Origin: Spirochaetota bacterium
GTDB lineage: Bacteria; Spirochaetota; Spirochaetia; DTKZ01
Length of the DNA: 26,032 nucleotides
Assembly (NCBI GenBank): GCA_029562045.1
Contig: JAKQWJ010000251.1
Span: 1-26,032, forward strand
Direction of reading: 5' to 3'
Below the pieces are notes generated by a model. It made no database searches. It worked only from the letters and a program-made list of their open reading frames with translations, and was not told where the DNA came from. Position numbers and translations under genes: made by a program. This document shows, one piece after another, positions 24,501 through 26,032 of the stretch (position 1 is the first letter of the stretch; the number at the start of each line of letters is the position of its first letter).

Positions 24501-24626
24501 CCGCCTCCTGAAGAGGCGGGCGGGCCGGAAAAACAGCGGGCGAATCCCCGGGTGAAGAGCCGGGCCTTAGCCCCGCGTCAGGGCATGAAGAGGTTAGGAA
24601 TGAACAGCACCAGCTCCGGCACATAG
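21519..24626 (+). CDS. Degenerate RND permease subunit, second pump gene
   Basis: A 1035-residue RND-family protein that diverges from the neighbouring pump subunit. It keeps TM1 (PLRAFFIFIALLAALLTAALP), the porter-domain signature (FESEVERILAVPLEEALSTV), the TM2-6 block, and the second porter and membrane block (from about residue 525). At the TM4 proton-relay site it reads AGSGMVLVRGVLIL: the Asp is replaced by Val374, followed by Arg375. The linker between halves (about 470-520) is a Pro/Arg-rich low-complexity segment. It probably forms a heteromer with the first subunit, as MdtB and MdtC do, without relaying protons itself. The last 60 residues (from about 975) are low complexity, cover the dctM terminator and run 49 nt into antisense of dctM, so the native stop may have been lost. 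ATG 21519 gives an ATGA overlap after a GGAGG site. Confidence 0.88.
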   Translation: MTRRSPAGVRPLRAFFIFIALLAALLTAALPLTFSARVPSGEISFVIRIDYPGSFESEVERILAVPLEEALSTVPGIVGMVSSSERDRLRMHLVFSHRTDETEAYLLTREKIFSLEHRFPPGVRRPLISHADPRDRPVFVAAFPAGDSPPLEELRRRYEAVEGAGEVLVSGGNRREIHIVADPEDRADVFSILRAVRNAAASGTFGSAGKPPLWMRGRPQSIEAIRRIRLGPAMELGDLPAAGFAAADRVGSARLDGGEVIIVSVRSAGTAETEGVCRRLRGLTAEISGGVVLFDEGEGARKEFRRLLLTAVLGWAAMGIPAAFVLRRPRRIFPVLLNLPFSAAAALAALTVTGRPLDSLSLSAIIAGSGMVLVRGVLILGSSHEREKDPEEPGAAGAAALLAPAASGAVREAALLSAAASLCPFASLLFASPDLTRRFTGFALASAAQTAASLACIYLFSRASVPAPGLRTVPSRRRCGAADPRPAPARPRIATPSRCARRLKIPAGEGRPWDRRREAAAAALFLLPCGLMLFALRGGPAARPRSPAREFLSFTAEFPGGTPLSRTEEACRPLEERLSGLPGVVRVWTSCEREKTLFDLQLQSPSFHGPVREAAEEFSRSLPEGFVHFPEDLDGSGAFPVLVTGPDLEELRRCAEDLAAEMGRLPGVRGAMLHYKEAPLAKVVSLDPGGARRLGVSAAEAAERLHWALSGPVAEKFFIAGEEMDLRIFPVPSAVSSASSLLAFPIPLREGGTVRIGDFAEITEIPQTGRITRTNRSRSVSFTIMTEGAGSRKTAGLRLAAEEIVKQRPFPPGVTARALENRNREDAALWGLTAAVVLSLPLAALVLVFHYENLRMPGIVLCQAPLCAAAALLPTLLRGGPVSAPTVLGMALVLGPLTMHSAHAFPRRRVFPDPAAGKRENLPGLAAAHLLPLAGILPLALGGNDAALPALAFAAGAAAVPASFRLAGILAGPDRRENPAGPSPNPGGAADQKNPPPEEAGGPEKQRANPRVKSRALAPRQGMKRLGMNSTSSGT
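24493..24520 (-). terminator. Intrinsic terminator of the TRAP operon
   Basis: On the plus strand, seven A (24493-24499) precede CCCGCCTC (24500-24507), loop CTGAA, GAGGCGGG (24513-24520). Read on the minus strand this is a perfect 8-bp GC-rich stem followed by seven T, a textbook rho-independent terminator 58 nt after the dctM stop. It lies inside the 3' coding part of the convergent RND gene. The stem alone could slow plus-strand RNA polymerase, but the T tract is on the wrong side for that direction. Confidence 0.88.
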
Positions 24627-25858
24627 GTTATCAGAAACAGGACCCCCACCATGACGAGGAAGAAGGGGATGAAGGCCCGGATCGTGTCGGTGATGGAGAT
24701 TTTCGCGATCCCGCAGGCCACGAAGAGGCAGACTCCCACGGGCGGGGTAAAGAGGCCGATGGCCAGGTTCACCACCATAACGACCCCGAAGTGCACCGGA
24801 TCGACCCCCACCTGCTGGGCGATGGGAAGCAGGATGGGGGTGAAGATGATGACCGCCGGGCTCAGGTCCAGCCAGGTGCCCACAAAGAGGAGCAGCAGGT
24901 TGATCATCAGAAGGATGATGAACTTGTTGTGGGTGACGGCCAGGATGGCGTCACCGATGACCTTCGGAACACCCTGGTTCGCGAAGAGCCAGCCCAGGGC
25001 GCTGGCGGTGGCGATCATCAGCGCCACCATGCCGGTGGTGGTGGCCACCTCCAGAAGGATGCCGGGAATTTCCTTCAGCTTCAGCTCCCGGTAATAGAGG
25101 GTGCCCAGCAGGAAGGAGTACAGGGCCGCTATCCCCGCCGCTTCGGTGGGGGTGAAGAAACCGCTGACGATTCCTCCCAGGATGATGATGATGGTCATCA
25201 GCGCCGGGATGCTTTTCAGGACGATCCGGAGGGATTCCCGCAGGGACACCGTGGTCTCCACCGGGTAGTTCCGTTTGCGGGCGTAGAAGAAGGTCACCGC
25301 CATCTGGACGAGACCCACCAGAATCCCGGGCACGAAGCCGCCGAGAAAAAGCCTGCCGATGGAGGCCCCGGAGGCGACGCCGTACACCACCATGGGAATG
25401 CTCGGCGGGATCATCACTCCGATGGTGGAGGAGGTGGCGGTGACCGCAACGGTGAAATCCTTCTCGTAGCCCTTGTCCACCATGGCGGGAATCAGGATGG
25501 CCCCCACGGAGGAGGTGTCCGATGCGGCGGATCCGGTTATCCCGGCGAAAAACATGCTGGCCACGATGTTGATGTAGGCCAGGCCACCCCGGAGATACCC
25601 CACCAGAACCCGGGACAGGTTGATCAGGTCCTCGGTGATACCCCCCAGGGCCATCATCCTGCCGGTGAGGATGAAGAGGGGAACCGCGATGAGGGTGAAG
25701 GTGTCGATGCCCACGAACATCCTCTGGACCAGCACCGCCAGAGGCAGGTCCCCAGTCATGACGATCCCGGTGAAGGCGGCGAGCCCTGTTCCGACGGCGA
25801 TGGGAACGTTCAGAAACATCAGACCGATCATCACGGCGAACACGATTATGCTGATCAT
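24578..25858 (-). CDS. dctM: TRAP transporter large permease subunit DctM
   Basis: A 426-residue, very hydrophobic protein of the TRAP DctM family, the 12-TM channel subunit that uses a sodium gradient and a soluble binding protein to import organic acids and related solutes. Family motifs are clear: MFFAGITGSAASDTSSVG (about residues 102-119), ATSSTIGVMIPPSIPMVVYG and the repeat-like second half FVGTWLDLSPAVIIFTPILLP. Length is standard for the family. ATG 25858 gives an ATGA overlap with the dctQ stop and follows a GGAGGTG ribosome-binding site 8 nt away. The usual periplasmic binding protein DctP is expected outside the right edge; it would name the substrate class. Its 3' end overlaps the last RND gene by 49 nt in convergent orientation, and a terminator follows. 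Confidence 0.96.
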   Translation of the reverse strand: MISIIVFAVMIGLMFLNVPIAVGTGLAAFTGIVMTGDLPLAVLVQRMFVGIDTFTLIAVPLFILTGRMMALGGITEDLINLSRVLVGYLRGGLAYINIVASMFFAGITGSAASDTSSVGAILIPAMVDKGYEKDFTVAVTATSSTIGVMIPPSIPMVVYGVASGASIGRLFLGGFVPGILVGLVQMAVTFFYARKRNYPVETTVSLRESLRIVLKSIPALMTIIIILGGIVSGFFTPTEAAGIAALYSFLLGTLYYRELKLKEIPGILLEVATTTGMVALMIATASALGWLFANQGVPKVIGDAILAVTHNKFIILLMINLLLLFVGTWLDLSPAVIIFTPILLPIAQQVGVDPVHFGVVMVVNLAIGLFTPPVGVCLFVACGIAKISITDTIRAFIPFFLVMVGVLFLITYVPELVLFIPNLFMP

Positions 25859-26031
25859 GACATTTCACCTCCGTCGCGTCCCCGCAGAATCAGGACAAGC
25901 CGATACCCGCTGAAAAGAACGAAGAAAAATCCGGTGACCGGCAGGACCATATACATGGTGGACATGGGCCAGCGGAGGATGGGGCTTTTCTGGAAGGTGG
26001 TCATCCCCATCATGACGATGCCGAAGTGCAG
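25855..26031 (-). CDS. dctQ: TRAP transporter small permease subunit DctQ, 3' end only
   Basis: The frame is open to the right window edge and ends at a TGA (25855-25857) that overlaps the dctM start by 4 nt. The visible 58 residues read LHFGIVMMGMTTFQKSPILR and continue with a WPMSTMYMVLPVTGFFF membrane segment and an Arg-rich end, the usual C-terminus of the four-TM DctQ subunit that pairs with DctM (compare the 'SPxLRxPxxxxYxxxP' layout). It is too short to appear as a complete gene here. The start and N-terminal part lie outside the window. Confidence 0.88.
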   Translation of the reverse strand: MHFGIVMMGMTTFQKSPILRWPMSTMYMVLPVTGFFFVLFSGYRLVLILRGRDGGEMS

Positions 26032-26032
26032 C

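Noticed and set aside
1..26032. CRISPR array, tRNA, rRNA, insertion sequence or prophage genes
   Set aside because: No regularly spaced repeats, no tRNA-like cloverleaf, no transposase or integrase motifs were seen by eye on either strand.

Overview
This is a very GC-rich, gene-dense bacterial window. The 2543-residue secreted protein in the middle resembles the giant 'Lepto_longest' (TIGR04388-like) proteins of spirochaetes. Together with loose lipoboxes, many putative lipoproteins and a TRAP transporter, it suggests a high-GC member of the Spirochaetota. That placement is an inference from family resemblance; no rRNA, tRNA or other marker gene is present.

Layout. Positions 1-1216 (+) hold the 3' end of an unrecognised gene overlapped by a histidine-phosphatase (PGAM-like) gene. 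Positions 1222-2034 (-) hold a ZIP-family metal transporter with its own promoter. Positions 2256-10603 (-) hold a two-gene unit: the giant secreted protein, whose C-terminus looks like a papain/C39-type cysteine peptidase, and a 4-nt-overlapping gene for a 239-residue secreted protein. Divergent from it, 10702-11355 (+) encodes a small lone ABC/AAA-type ATPase. A 426-bp gap (11356-11781) holds a GC-rich imperfect tandem repeat of about 141-148 bp period. Positions 11782-24626 (+) form one eight-gene operon: TPR lipoprotein, small lipoprotein, TolC-like outer-membrane channel, lipidated membrane-fusion adaptor, two lipoproteins built of SbsA/Big_5-like Ig modules, and two RND pump subunits. 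The second pump subunit has lost the TM4 proton-relay aspartate and carries a low-complexity tail. Positions 24578-26032 (-) hold a TRAP transporter large permease (dctM) and the 3' end of its small permease (dctQ), convergent with and overlapping the RND operon; the dctM terminator lies inside the last RND gene.

How it fits together. The eight-gene operon looks like a complete tripartite export machine (inner-membrane RND, periplasmic adaptor, outer-membrane channel) with four dedicated lipoproteins of unknown role. The pair of unlike RND subunits suggests a heteromeric pump, as in MdtBC. The giant protein and its coupled partner have the layout of a polymorphic toxin/immunity or surface-protein/partner pair.

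Gene organisation is unusually uniform. Ten same-strand junctions are exactly 4-nt stop/start overlaps (nine ATGA, one GTGA). Two genes that start outside such overlaps (the ZIP transporter and the lone ATPase) have a promoter-like -10 box only 7-8 nt before the ATG and no ribosome-binding site, which suggests leaderless transcripts.
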